The translations under genes and the position numbers were made by a program. 62,000 nucleotides of DNA. Source: Acanthaster planci. Lineage: Eukaryota > Echinodermata > Asteroidea > Valvatida > Acanthasteridae. Location: contig NW_019091372.1 in the NCBI RefSeq assembly GCF_001949145.1, positions 532,030 to 594,029 on the forward strand, written 5' to 3'. Shown one piece after another: positions 25,967 through 37,570 of the stretch (its first letter is position 1; the number at the start of each line of letters is the position of its first letter). The notes beneath the pieces were generated by a model. The model saw only the letters and a program-made list of their open reading frames with translations. It did not search any database and was not told where the DNA came from.

Positions 25967-27251
25967 CTTTCTGAGATATTCCCGAAGGTTTCATCTATCG
26001 CCGGTAGGTTTTTTGGGGGGGTAACACCAAATTTATTTTTTAAAGTGCCTTGTGAATTTGAATGTATTTTTGGATGGTATATTTACCGTTCAGTATTAAT
26101 TTCTCATTCTTTCTCGCCAAGATGTGATGACGAACATTCTGACATGATTTCCAAGTTGGAGCTATAGTGCTGAGTCCGTTGTTCCTTGATAAAAATGAAG
26201 GAAAATACGATAAGTTTCTAAAACTTACTGACCAAAGGTCTCTTTGTAGAATCATCGGGATATGCCCACCGCAATCTAGCTTATTTTCAACCGCTTGTAT
26301 AATCTCTGCAGCGAAGATACGACAAGGTGAGGCTCATTTCCGCCAGTGTATCGGGAAAAAAGCGTTCTTTTCAGCTCACCGTATCCTGCAGGTTACATTT
26401 AATTGTATCCTTCCACCAGTGCTGGAGTTCAAATATTTCCACAGTGGTCCTTCGATTTCCTGCATGGACTGGATTCACCTGACGCCTCTTTAGAGAAATT
26501 TCCCTCTCCGTCCCTTTCGAAGTTTCATTTCCTCGACACGTCATTCAATGAAAACAGAGTCCCTCCTCGCGGCCCTGCTCGTCGCTCCTCTGAAGTTTTG
26601 AAGCAATGATCACACGACACACCAAGCAGATCACAGTGCGGACGAGAGCTTGTTTTACATGTAACGTCCACGATGCTTTTTTAGGAATGGGTAGATGTGA
26701 TAATACTGCTTTAAAGTACATGTATTTCCTTGTTGCAACTTGCTTCAACCTTGTGCTAAAATAGAGACCGCTCGTTCTCAGGAAACTTGTGCAACTGAAG
26801 TTGACTACTGTCAAAGCAATCATGTCATATCGATAACAATAATGAGTCGTGCGATGGTTTGCTTTCAATCACACCATTTCACTTTCGCTCTGGTGTTAAG
26901 TTAGCAGTTTCAGATTTATACTAATTGAAGCTGCAACTTAATCAGTTGCATGAACGTGAATGTGTATTTATTGCGGACACACTGAAAATGTAAAACAAAC
27001 ATTCTAAACTTCCCTCCTTTAAATAAGGAGGGATTTATTTTTAGATAAAAGTGTAAAACGTTGGATGTGACTTAAAGAAGCAAAAGAAGTGACAGAAATG
27101 AGTGATAAACAAAGGAATTTTTGCCTTAATTTTGTGTGCATGCATTCAAACATTGTGGCTGTTATGATGAACCGTCACATCCACCCTCATGAACGGAATG
27201 GGCCAATTAACCAACAGACAAAACCAACCAACTAGTATAATCAACAAACAG

Positions 27252-27487
27252 AACTGGGCATAGATCTACAGCTTGAGCTCAGCCGTTTGGCCTCCCTCGA
27301 TCAGGAGGGCTATGAACATGTCGGACCACAGAGCAGGGAATGGTTGGACGACCCACATTTGCAAAAAACAGGCCCGCAACGCACCAGTGAAGACGATGAA
27401 GTCGATTGTGAATCAAGTTCAAGTCCTTGCAAGCATGGGGACACACAAAAGGAAAAGATTAAGAAAGGAAACGAAATGAGGATCTGA
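27252..27487 (+). CDS. Possible orphan terminal exon, function unknown
   Basis: A frame open from 27254 (CTG GGC ATA GAT) to a TGA at 27485-27487 has coding-like composition: LELSRLASLDQEGYEHV, then an acidic/serine stretch and a lysine-rich end. It is preceded by CAG at 27249-27251, which could be a splice acceptor. I find no partner exons nearby and recognise no family. It may be a pseudo-exon. Confidence 0.22.
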
Positions 27488-28789
27488 AAAAGGATGAAAA
27501 TTGCAAGCCTATGTACACTGTATTTGGGAATATATGTTGACAAAAGACGTAGCCATAGCCTCAGGAAGCCCATTTCAGACATGGCTCTATGGTGAGGCAG
27601 AGCACCTGTGAAGGGCGCCACCAATAGTTCAAATTTGGATAGCCTAGACGTTCTGTGTTCTACCGTCACTGTGACCACTTATTTACCAGCAGAACTTCCG
27701 AACTTGGTTCATTCAGGTAAATTTAAATTCCTTATGAATTAATTATTCTTTGTAACCGTTTTAAACGATCGTGCTATGGTTGAGTGAACAAGTAATGGTC
27801 ACACAGGGCTTAAGCTTCTCAATTTATGGCAACAAAAATCGACCAGACTTGATACAAACAAGCGCGTGTGGCCAGGCGTTGCATTCTTTGTGTAGGCCTA
27901 GTCCATTCATGTCTGATTTCCTTCCTCTGAGTGGTTGGACATTTTGGGGGGAATATGCCAATTTCCCGTTCCGTCACCTTGTTGATTTTAGCGCCCCCGC
28001 ACGGGTAAGTGAACAAAGCTAGAGGGGAACAAAAATTGTCCACAAGTATAGTACATGCATGACATGTAGGCCTACATGATGTAACAATCGCAAGCATCCA
28101 TTCACAATTTCACAAACATTATATTACGCAGCGTTGTCAAGAATTTGTTCCCTCTGTTAATCTTCTGAGCATGCGTACGTGATAATGATGATGAAACATT
28201 TATTTCAATGCTGTCATTCTTTACAGTAACAGTGTAACCAAACGCGTTCATATTACTTAAGTACTGAATATATCTGGCCATTAAATTGAGTAACATTACA
28301 TACCTGTAAACTAGGATTATACATTGGATGAATTAGATGACAACATTTTGGTTTAAGGTTAAGCAGGAATGCTTTTGTACCCTAACCTACAGACAAAGGC
28401 CAACTATACAATCTAACATAGGCAGGTTGATAGGACAGACAAATGACGAACAAGACAAAACAAACAAGTGTGAAACAACGCCGCATCAATAGAGCACAAA
28501 TACATGAAACGTGAAAAAGGCTTATTGAACAGTGCCAATGAAATAGACCGCATTGGCCTTGGGCACAATTTTAGTCAGGTTCCCCAACGAAGTGCATTCA
28601 TTTGAAAATGTTAAAGAACCAGACTGTTTCTACGACTTCATTCCGACCCCCCCAAACCCACCTGGTACCATCCCATGATACAATACATTCAGGAATACGA
28701 CTGAAATTGGGTACCCTGCGAATGCAATCGATTCATGTCAGTCTAGTTTGGTGCCGCCACTTTAACAAAGACTCCGATATACGGATGCC

Positions 28790-28875
28790 AGTAATTATTC
28801 CCCAAGTGACCTACATGTATTAGCCATCAGAAAGCAAAAACATGCCCATAAAAGTGCAATTTAGGAGGGAAATAC
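28790..28875 (+). repeat. Dispersed repeat, copy 1 (GCCAGTAATTATTCC family)
   Basis: Shares gccagtaattattcc, agtgacc and agaaagcaaaaacatg in the same order and spacing with 55480-55565. It is an interspersed repeat of unknown class. Confidence 0.6.
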
Positions 28876-28996
28876 CAAGTCGTTAATTAGAAAACACTTT
28901 TTCATTCCAGTCTCAAAGGGTTTATTCACGGAGTGTCAAGTGGCATCCACATCTTGGACTGTTTTCTCCTTTTCTCTCTTAAGGTCATCTTAGATA

Positions 28997-29252
28997 TGTG
29001 ACCCGTTACATCGAAATCAGGAATAAATTGCAAATTGACTTTTTGAGATATGTACACGGTCAGAAAGAGAATTTCATAAGCTTTCAAGTGGTACACATCA
29101 CAAGTGTGTTGATGGTAACCTTGACACTTCCAAAATATACAGAAACCGCCACATTGATTTGTTCAACATTTTCCCAACATCTCCACTTTACTCGGCCATT
29201 ATGTAAAAATGGCCTCAGTGACTTATTCCTGATAACGATGTACCAGGTCACA
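28997..29252. repeat. MITE-like element with 30-base terminal inverted repeats
   Basis: The left end TGTGACCCGTTACATCG..ATCAGGAATAA (28997-29026) is matched in inverse by the right end TTATTCCTGAT..CGATGTACC..GGTCACA (29223-29252), with a few mismatches. It is about 256 bases with no coding capacity. No convincing target duplication is visible. Confidence 0.75.
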
Positions 29253-29302
29253 TGTCTATGTTTCTTGAAAGTCTGACAAGTCTAACTTCACCCCCAGAAC
29301 TC

Positions 29303-29354
29303 TGAGGTTCGTCGTCCGCCACGCCTCATGGGAGCGCGGCAGACAACGAACCAC
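29303..29354. repeat. Short hairpin upstream of the KDZ-like gene
   Basis: GGTTCGTCGTCCGCC pairs with GGCAGACAACGAACC across a loop of about 20 bases, with two mismatches. It lies about 330 bases before the KDZ-like start codon. Function unknown; it could be the remnant of a small element. Confidence 0.4.
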
Positions 29355-29686
29355 AGCGGGGTTAACTCCAACACAAACAACAGCCACTAGTACTGTCCTC
29401 ATTTCTGAGATTCAGGCGTGTCAAGACTTCAACATTATTTCATTTTCATGACTTGGAATATTTTGTAGCCTTGCTAGCAACACGCCCCCTTTTTTTTCTT
29501 TGGGGGTAAAGTCTCGGAGGAGGAAGTACCAGGCCTTATTACCTAAGGCATAACAGTTTATACTTGACCTACATGTCCTATAGAGGACCCACCAATAACC
29601 CTAACAATCCTCCGTCCTCCAACAGGTGAAGGATTGAGGACTGTTAGGGATAACGTGTCTCATGGTTTTGCTTTGTGTCGTCCAGG

Positions 29687-32600
29687 ATGACCAAGCGTAA
29701 GGACACTCCCAGCCCTCAACTCCAGCAGAGTGAAATGGACAACGCTGAAGGGTCTCCAACTGACCAGGAGGTCAATGAAAATAGGGCAAAAAGACAGAGG
29801 ACAGCAAAGACTTCTGTCAACCTCGAGGTACGTAGGTTTGTTTTTTTTCCAAACTCTATGAATTTGTTTCCTTTTAGTAAGACTTGACCAAATCCTCTGA
29901 GATGACACACGTTACTATTGGGAATGTGTCGTATTCTAAAGGGGGCATTCACAAAATAACAGGTTAACCCCATATTTCAGGATGCTTCGTGAGTTGCAAA
30001 TCATGGAAAAATCAGATATACATGTAAATGTTGGCTTGCCTTGTCTAATAGGTACAGTTCTAAAGCTATGTTTTTCAGGGGTGTGAGAATTCAGCTTTTC
30101 GGCTAATTTCAGCTTTTTTGTTTAGATGTTGACCCTGAGTTTCAGCTTGTTTACAGCTGGTCTGTACAAAGTATGGGAACCTTTTACATTTCAGCTTTTT
30201 GCTGGCTGTTTTCCGCTTGAATTTTAAGCGGCCACTCACACCCCTGTTTTTTGTCATTTGCAGAATTTTAAAAAAGTGAGTTTGTTACCGTGTTTGTTTT
30301 TTATTTTTAACGGCTTCTTGAAACAGGAGAGCCATGAGTCCACCTCAAGTGACCAACATTCCCAGTTTGTGTCGAGCAGCAACACCCAGCCTGCCTCAGA
30401 CGCCGAGCGGACCTCGTCCCTCGCCGGCTCCAGGTGGGAGACCAAGCGGCCGTTCTTCGATCACGTCTTTGCTGAGACGCGGCAGACACAGTGTTACACC
30501 TGCGGGGACTGCGAGGGGGACTTGGTGCGTTGCGTGGACTGTGGGCCTGGCGTGATGCGATGCATGGACTGTACACTCAGCTACCACAAGGAATGCCATC
30601 TACTTCACAAGCCAGAACTTGTTCTGGTAAAAAAAAATTAATCTTCATCTACTTCTTTTTATGTGGCTGCTTCATGTTTTCTGTATTAATTAGTTTTAAA
30701 ATTTGCAGTGTATTATATGTTGACGTTTTATTGGTTCATAGCAAAATTTATAGCTATGTTCACCTGTTGAATCGTCAGTTATGGAGATAACTCCCAAGGA
30801 CACCAGTGCATTGCTGAAAGATTCAAAAAACTATTTGCCATATGGAAAAAAAAGCTGCCGTTGTGAGAAAGGGAACAGTAAAACACGCCTTCTCCTCCTA
30901 GGATGAGTAAATATATTTATTTTTTGTATGGCCAAACAGATTCTTATGTTAGGTTTAAAGATGGCTACTTGGATGGCTACTCCTCTATTTCCAACTTTTC
31001 CATTTTTGTTTGTGGTTCCAAACTCTTGTTAATTTTTTACCACTTTCGCTGTAACTCCAAAACATAATTGATCATATATTATTTCAAATTCAACAATTAC
31101 ATAAACCCAGTTTGAAATTGAGTGCATTCATTCACTCTCGCGTCACAGGAGACATGCGTGCGTCCGTTTCCGCTCCGGTCACGCTTTGTGCGACAGAACC
31201 ACCAGTGTTCAACCCCACACACAAAATCCATTCAGGTCTTTGACGAAAAAGGTAAGCGAGGAAGGTATGTGGTGAATGTGAATCTGGTTGGAAGTCTGGT
31301 CTCCTTGAAGTAGACATTATTTTAATTCATTTCCATTTCCTATGTACACTCATTCTTCAGTCTTTCTATTGCCGTGCAAAGATGTCTTGAGGGCCCAATT
31401 TTGCAGTGCTGCCGAACTTTAAGCGTAGCGTTCTGTTCATTGTTGCATAAAAGTTATACCAAGTGTCAGCTTGGCCTTGATGATAATATTTAAATTTATG
31501 TTAATTCTGCCTTAAACCGGTCTGCAGTAAAGGGAATATTTGAGAGCTGATTAGTTTTTAAAGTAAGACCATGATCCTGTTTGAATTCCTCGTCCAAGGT
31601 CGCATACACGATTGCTGGTTCACCTCCTGCTCATGCGAACCGCCAAGTGCCACCTTACTGCGCTGGAATCTCTGGCCAGCCTCTCCTGACCAGCCCAGGG
31701 TAGCCATTCACGAAGACTTGCTGAGGTGGTTCGAATCCCTCCTGGTGGAGGGTGGCATGTCCTTGAAGTTGGCGTCCGAGGTTGTACGTCGGAAGAATTC
31801 CCTCGATGTTCAGGAGGTAAGTGGCGAAGTCTGCAGAAGGAAATCTTCCAGAAATATCTCACCCTGAGAAGAAACCTTGTTTTGGGGTGATCCCAGTTTG
31901 AATCCTCCCTGGGCAACTTTGTTTATTTTCCAGTTCTTACCTGACCTCATGAGTTTTACCCAGACTGTTCGTCTCTTGGCCTTCTCCCTGATTCTGAAAC
32001 TGATGATTTCCTTCCTGGTAGACTATATTGGAATTACCAGGTTTTGACTGTTCATAACACAGCCTACGGCTGTGTCCCAATTGCTTGGCTGCGGCTGAAA
32101 AAGATATGTGCACCTATGAAAGCTGCTATCTAACGGCTTCGTGCAATACCCATAGACTCATGTATTACTTGACCTGTGAACTCCTCAACTATACCGCCCT
32201 CGTATGTACATTACACACCGCCATTAAAGTCTCAGATATATCCACCTGTGAATGTGTCCAACAGGCTGACTTTTTGTTCATGAACTTGACGAGTGGATGT
32301 TTTGAAGAGTACCAGCATTTCAGGCGGCGGTATGCCAACCACGGCCATGGGCTCTCAGCAGCCAGAAATAGATTCGTGTACACTGGCTCTCCAAAGGTAT
32401 GTGTAGATTTCAGCTGCTTAAGAATCAGGCATTTAGGGGCTGTGGCTTTGGCTGTTTGGTATGGAGGGAGTTGCTGGGACTATCCTTAGCCAAATCAAAA
32501 AATTAAGATTTGGTCCACAGTGGCTCAAAATGACAATGAATCTGTTTACAGAAACTGCCTCTCTACAGAGGGTTTGCATGGCTGCCATCTTGCAGGCCTG

Positions 32601-34077
32601 TGCTCTTGTTCCCAAGGGTATTCAACAGAGAAGGTTTCCCTGTGAAACAAAAGAACTGCCCTGCAAGATGGCTTCCGTGCAAAGCCTCTATTGGAACATT
32701 TATCCAGTGAATGTAAGGCCTAGGAGACTTACCAGTTTACATCATGTAGCACTGTTTTAACTTTGCTTTAAAATCTTGTCGTTGCGTTAAATGCCTGGGT
32801 CTTGTGCAAAAAAGTGGCCCTATATTTGAACACTACATGCTGATAAATGTTTGTAGATTGTTTATTCTGGAGTACTTTGGCTTACTTGGAGGTGAAGACA
32901 AAATGTCAAGTGTTTCATTAAATGGTTCATATTATGTGGTGAATTGGGGGTTGTCTGGAGTTGTTGAGCATGTTTGTAGGCAGGGATGAACACAAATTCC
33001 AGGGGCTATTTCTTTCTGGGTATAAATTTAGGTGTTACAATGTTAATGTTGGATTTTCAACGAGGTTTAATGAATATTCACTGCAATCATTTCTGTGAGA
33101 GCATTAAGAAAGTGAGAAAATGATCAGCTGCTCTAGCACCAAAGATGCCCTGTTGTCTTTGTCGTGTCTTGAATGCGTAGAGCTCAGTCAACGCTCTGGA
33201 ATCTGATTCCCGTGCACCGGTGAATGAAGAGGTTAGGGGTCACAGAACGTTCTTGGATCCAGACGACGATTTGACTCGGGTGACTTCGCACACGCCCTTT
33301 CCCCACCCCGCTGCCTTTTGCCCCCGGATGGAGGAACAGTCCCATGTGGTGTTCCCTGGTACACCCGTTCACAACTCTTTCCTAATGGGAGGGGAACCAG
33401 GGACAGCCACTGATCAGACCTGCCAAGAATGGAAGGTGGAGTCTCTACAGAATCTGGACGGTGATGACGATTCTGAGACTGAGTACATCTTAGTTCCGGC
33501 CAACAAAGTTAGCATGTCTGGTCTTGATTGTAAACCGGCCGCTGTAGCCGCGCATGAACGCTGTCTGGCCGAACAAGCGATTGCAATTCCGGGAATGCCC
33601 CCTGGAGTAGAACAGCATCCAAGTCGGCCCACTTTGCCGAACACCAGCGATATCGTGATCATGCCAAGTTCCAACGACGGCAAGACGAGAGTGTGGGACA
33701 AGAAGCAGTATTGCCTGTACTGCCGGGCGCCCTACGCGAAGCTCCCCAGACACTTGGAGGGCATCCACCGCGACGAGCCGGACATTGTCCTGCTCAGGAA
33801 TGCCAAGTGCCCGGACGAGCGACGCCACTTGCTGTCCAAGCTGCGCAACCTGGGCAACCACCTGCAGAACTGCGATGTGCTACGCCGCGGTGTCGGCGCG
33901 CTCATCGTGGTCAAACGACCCAGCTGCACGGAAACCCGATTGGTGGCCGACTACTCGCCTTGCCCAATCTGTTTTGGGTACTACATCATTAATGACCTCC
34001 GGGTCCACAGTTGTCCACTGAAAAACATCAAGATAGACAAGTCTGCCGTTTGGCTCAACTTGACACTACAACAGTGA
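29687..34077 (+). CDS. KDZ-type CxC domain protein fused to a Crypton-associated-type zinc domain
   Basis: Six exons (29687-29827, 30327-30626, 31149-31251, 31599-31816, 32265-32396, 33181-34077) join in frame to 596 residues. The N-terminus is basic and nuclear-like (KRKD, NRAKRQR). Exon 2 has a cysteine cluster (CYTCGDCEGDLVRCVDC, CMDCTLSYHKECHLLHKP) and exon 4 continues with HDCWFTSCSC and LLRWNLWPASPDQPRVA, which is the layout of the CxC domain found in front of KDZ transposases. The last exon encodes an acidic linker, then a YCLYCRAPY..LPRHLEGIH unit and a YSPCPICFGYY..LRVHSCP unit. This resembles the domain that precedes tyrosine recombinases in animal Crypton-related proteins. Neither the KDZ catalytic core nor a recombinase domain is visible. 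I infer a domesticated or degenerate transposon-derived DNA-binding protein. The family names rest on motif recognition only. Confidence 0.72.
30076..30246. repeat. hAT-like MITE in intron 1 of the KDZ-like gene
   Basis: The ends CAGGGGTGTGAG and CTCACACCCCTG are perfect 12-base inverted repeats of hAT type. The 171-base interior repeats TTTCAGCTTTTT-like words. Flanks share GTTTTT on both sides, which is too simple to prove an 8-base target duplication. Confidence 0.75.
32065..32200. repeat. Palindromic MITE family A, copy
   Basis: Contains ctgtgtcccaattgcttggctgcggctg and a cctatgaaagc..core that match the half-palindrome of the copy at 40742-40880. It lies in an intron of the KDZ-like gene just before exon 5. 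Confidence 0.5.
32567..32690. repeat. Palindromic MITE family B, copy 1
   Basis: Starts GAGGGTTTGCATGGCTGCC, then ATCTTGCAGG, and ends with the inverse, CCTGCAAGATGGC then TTCCGTGCAAAGCCTC. It is 124 bases, the same length as the copy at 52807-52930, and lies in an intron of the KDZ-like gene. Confidence 0.75.
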
Positions 34078-35029
34078 AACATCTTTCAAATTTCCGACCT
34101 AGAGAGGCATTCTTATCCTCCGACCAAGTCTTCATCGTGGGCAGATCCGGAGCTAACTATTCAGAGGGGATAAACTTCAGTTTCTTGAGGGTGGGCAAAA
34201 ACGATTAAAGTTTGTTCATGTAACGTTTTACTGGCCCTTGCGAGGGATTTTGTATATTCCATTTGTATTTTTCTTTTACAGCGCGCATATTTAATAATTT
34301 CATATTAACTCCATTTCCAAATATGAAATGGTTTTGTTTTTTTCAAGCAGTACATTTATGGACAATTTATAAATTTTGTATCCTTCTATCAAAAGTGTAG
34401 CTAACTTGAAATGTTGTTCACTGTGGTTTAACTATTTCGAGGCCTTAAAAATTCTATTTCCAAAGAGAAATCAGATGAGATCTACACATATTTTCTTAAA
34501 AACTGTTATAAACATTTGGCCTATGGGTCATTGCTGGACCAAAACCTGTACAGTATTTTTAAGTTTCGGTTTTGGTCTCAATTATGTTATTGACTTTTGG
34601 AAAACTTTTTAAACTAAGTCTGAGTTTTTGGAACCAGTATCGTGGATGAGCCAAATTCAGAAATACGACCTTCACTTTACTTGTTGAAAATTTTTATCTA
34701 CTTTAACATATTAAAAAAAAATCAAATTGCCAGATTTTTCCACGTTTAAAGGACACAACTTAATTGACAACACCTTAACTTTTGTTAATACGAAAGCTAT
34801 AAACATTGTATTTAGTTTTGAATTATTCAACTTTGGTCATCCAGTGCACTTTTCTGTTCCTGTCAAAATATGAAAATATTTTCCGTTTTTTGGGGGGGGG
34901 GATATCTTGTTAAAAGTGCGAGTTTTAAGAGTTAGAAAGTTTCTGTAGTTTTCCTGACAATTGAGAGCACCGTTGTTGTTACGTAATTGCTGGGAAAACT
35001 CTTTTATCTCCCGGGGTTTTAAGTTCGTA
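34078..35029. other. KDZ-like gene 3' UTR and AT-rich intergenic sequence
   Basis: AT-rich sequence after the stop at 34075-34077. A T-run followed by about ten G is at 34884-34902. I see no exon. Confidence 0.5.
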
Positions 35030-35261
35030 TCTGTGAAATTGAGTCACATGTCTCCGGAGCCACTTTTGAGTTAAAGGCCTTTGAAAGAATCTGCGCAGTA
35101 TTTAAGCAATTGGAATCCTCAACATTTTAACATCTACACAGCGTCCATTTTTATTGCACCAAACTGAGTGACACATCAACAGAAAGCGCTCAAATTCCTC
35201 AATCGAATACAAAGTCAAACTCAAAAGTAGCTCCGGAGACTTGTGACTCATTTTTACAGAG
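35030..35261. repeat. MITE-like element with about 40-base terminal inverted repeats
   Basis: Left: TCTGTGAAATTGAGTCACA then TGTCTCCGGAGCCACTTTTG (to about 35072). Right: inverse CAAAAGTAGCTCCGGAGACT then TGTGACTCATTTTTACAGA (about 35221-35261). Identity of the arms is high and the interior is non-coding. Confidence 0.8.
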
Positions 35262-35422
35262 CGGGTCACATTTATAGTACATGTATTCCGTAGTCGACGC
35301 TTTCCAGTAAAGGCGGATTTTTTTTTCTCTTTGAAGCAAGCTCATGAGTTTTCTTTCATATTTTTAAGGACAATCACCGAAGAAATGTGAACACTTGGTA
35401 TTTTGCAGAATGCATCTCAGTG

Positions 35423-35598
35423 AATACGGGTGATTCACAAGAGCGCGCCTCCAAACGTTTGCAACGCGTCGGCCAATCACAAAGCGCGAAATCCTTTCGA
35501 CCGTTTCCAAACGCACATTGGGTCCACAGATTTGCGCATTGTGATTGGGCAACGCATTGCAAACTCTTGGAGGCGCGCTATTGTGAAACACCCGTATT
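35423..35598. repeat. MITE-like element with about 70-base terminal inverted repeats
   Basis: The 176-base element runs from AATACGGGTG to CACCCGTATT. The arms (AGCGCGCCTCCAA, GTTTGCAA, GCGT, CCAATCACAA in order) are inverted at the other end as TTGTGATTGG, ACGC, TTGCAAAC, TTGGAGGCGCGCT. Only about 35 bases separate the arms, so a single strand would form a long hairpin. Confidence 0.85.
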
Positions 35599-37339
35599 AA
35601 ATATTGACATCAGTTTCACCGAAAGTAACTTTGTATAGTTGGGAACTAAAGATATTTTGTAATTTTTACCCTGAAAATCAGAATTATGGGTTAAGGTGTC
35701 AAGAGCCCGGTAGTACTTGGTACTGGGTCGGTACGTTGGTTAAGGATTCTTTCTAAATTCCCCAAAACTTAACTTGGTAGCATCATCTTTAAATTAAGGA
35801 AGTTCTTTACAAACATCTGTGAAATCCAAAGAGATTAATGTAACATTTTATTTCATTTCTGTTGGCATGCTGTTGAGTTTTTCTACGAACGTTTTGACAA
35901 GATGTCGCGAAGTCTTGTGTCCGAGATTGGCCGAATCTGTCGAGTACTTTCTGTTAACGTTTGTGGTAAAACATCGACAAAGGGGAAGGATATGTGGAAA
36001 AGGGAGTGTTTTTAGTAGCGGAAGTGGGTTTGTTGTATTGTTTTGGCGGTTTTACACAAATGTTTTATGCATTACACGTGCATATCATCGTTTTTATTTT
36101 TTCATGATATTACGTATCGGAGGACAGCGAAGGCATACCCCAACTTCCTGGGAAAGTAATTGTTATTGTTTGCCGACGACTCACGTACGTGTAGTTGATA
36201 ATTTCCTCCAACAACTCGAAGAAAACGAATACGTCAAGGTGTATGTGGTAATAACAAGAAGCTTTACACGCCAGGCAATTTAAATTGAAGGTGGTTTTTA
36301 TATTTCGATTTGTATGTTTTCTCATGCTGAGGTCAGAATTGGATGTTTTAAATTTCTGATTGGTTTTGTTTTGTTTCATTTTGGTTTGGTTGTTCTGCGC
36401 GTTTTTGAGATACAGATTGGAAGAAAATTTCGATTTGCACCTGCACCCACCAACCTATCCACCCCCCCACCACCCACCAACCCAGATACCTGTTTAACGT
36501 ACAAAGTGTGGACATCCCTTTGTTCTCCTGTGGTACAGGAAACTTGAGGAAAATGCTCCTTTTTCTCCAACTAGGATAGCTCCTTCGAGCTGGATTTTTT
36601 ATGATGATTTCCTGGCTGTTCCTCTTCATTTTTCCACATATAACCTAGACCCCAAAATGCCTCCGAAACTGTTTTTCAGAGAAGGGAAAACATTGTGTGG
36701 ACGTGTGCGAGTCCACACAATCACGAGTCCACGCCATCACACCCTACATTATGTGAACTTCTTTTGTGCAAAGGTCCACACTATGTATGCCTGCACACCT
36801 TGCCGAACCAATTTTTTTTAACCAAGACGAAGTTCGTCGCTTCGCCTCTCGTCTGTTCCTAATGCGGAAATTTCACGCATGCAGGCATATATCGAGATCA
36901 CGGAAGTGAAGAATATTCTTATTTAATACATTCCATCTCCAATTCCTCAGTACCGAATGACTTCGAGTCTGGCTGGGAATTTTTTTTTATACCAGTACAG
37001 TAGCATCGACGGCTTTAAAGTTACCGTAAAACCTGAGATTGGAGGTTGATATTCGGCGGCCAGGCGCAGATTTGAAACTGGTTCTTCAGGTTTTCGACTT
37101 TAAAGTGTTCGTGGTTCGTCTCAAACTCAGATTTTAGTTCGATTAATGAAGTACATGTACAGAGCGATGCGTCATGTATTTAAAATGTGCGTGTCGTTTT
37201 CTGCAGTGTTGGTAGCACAGACGGAAGGCGCGAAACTTCTGTTTCCGAGATCCAGGTTCGATTCCAGAAGACCAGTTCTCTTTTCGATTTCTCGGGCTGG
37301 TCTAGTCTTTTAGATAAATATTAGAAATGAGCTCCTTTA
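35599..37339. other. Intergenic sequence without a supported gene
   Basis: It includes an open frame at 35819-36283 with no recognisable domain, a C-rich tract at 36460-36478, repeated gtgtggac/gtccacac words at 36697-36785, and a polymerase III B-box-like GGTTCGATTCC at about 37254-37264. Confidence 0.45.
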
Positions 37340-37511
37340 CTCTGGGGACCCAGATTGGGTGCTCGGTAGAGGCGTCGGTTGCGGAGCAAACGATCCGGGT
37401 TCGAATCCCGCCCGGGACAGGAATACCTGGCTGTGGGAAACCTGCCGTGGATCGGAGTTCCGTGGCGGTCGGTTAGGGTAACTAGATAAAATAAAATAAA
37501 ATAAAATAAAA
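37340..37511 (+). repeat. tRNA-derived SINE with (AAAAT)n tail
   Basis: A tRNA-like head has an A-box-like TGGGTGCTCGGTAGAGGCG and a perfect B box GGGTTCGAATCCC at about 37398-37410. It is followed by a short body and a simple AAAAT array at 37486-37511, the usual SINE tail. The acceptor stem does not close, so it is not a tRNA gene. Confidence 0.7.
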
Positions 37512-37570
37512 CGGAATTTTGCTCTTTTTAATCGAGAATGTACGTGAAAAAGAAATAAAAACCCTTCCAC

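Larger units (their letters stand above)
25967..28996. other. Gene-poor region upstream of the ZU5/death-domain gene
   Basis: It contains the presumed promoter and 5' UTR of the minus-strand gene next to 25966, and otherwise no confident gene. A possible orphan exon at 27252-27487 and a dispersed repeat near 28790-28870 are listed separately. Confidence 0.45.

Noticed and set aside
32085-32489. 134-codon open frame as a separate gene
   Set aside because: Its middle is exon 5 of the KDZ-like gene and its start is a family-A repeat; the long frame is accidental.
33414-33992. Antisense and alternative frames in the last exon of the KDZ-like gene
   Set aside because: The + frame with paired CxxC/H motifs explains the openness; the others have no motif.
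35819-36283. 154-codon open frame
   Set aside because: No domain, no clear splice context, and composition like the surrounding AT-rich intergenic DNA.
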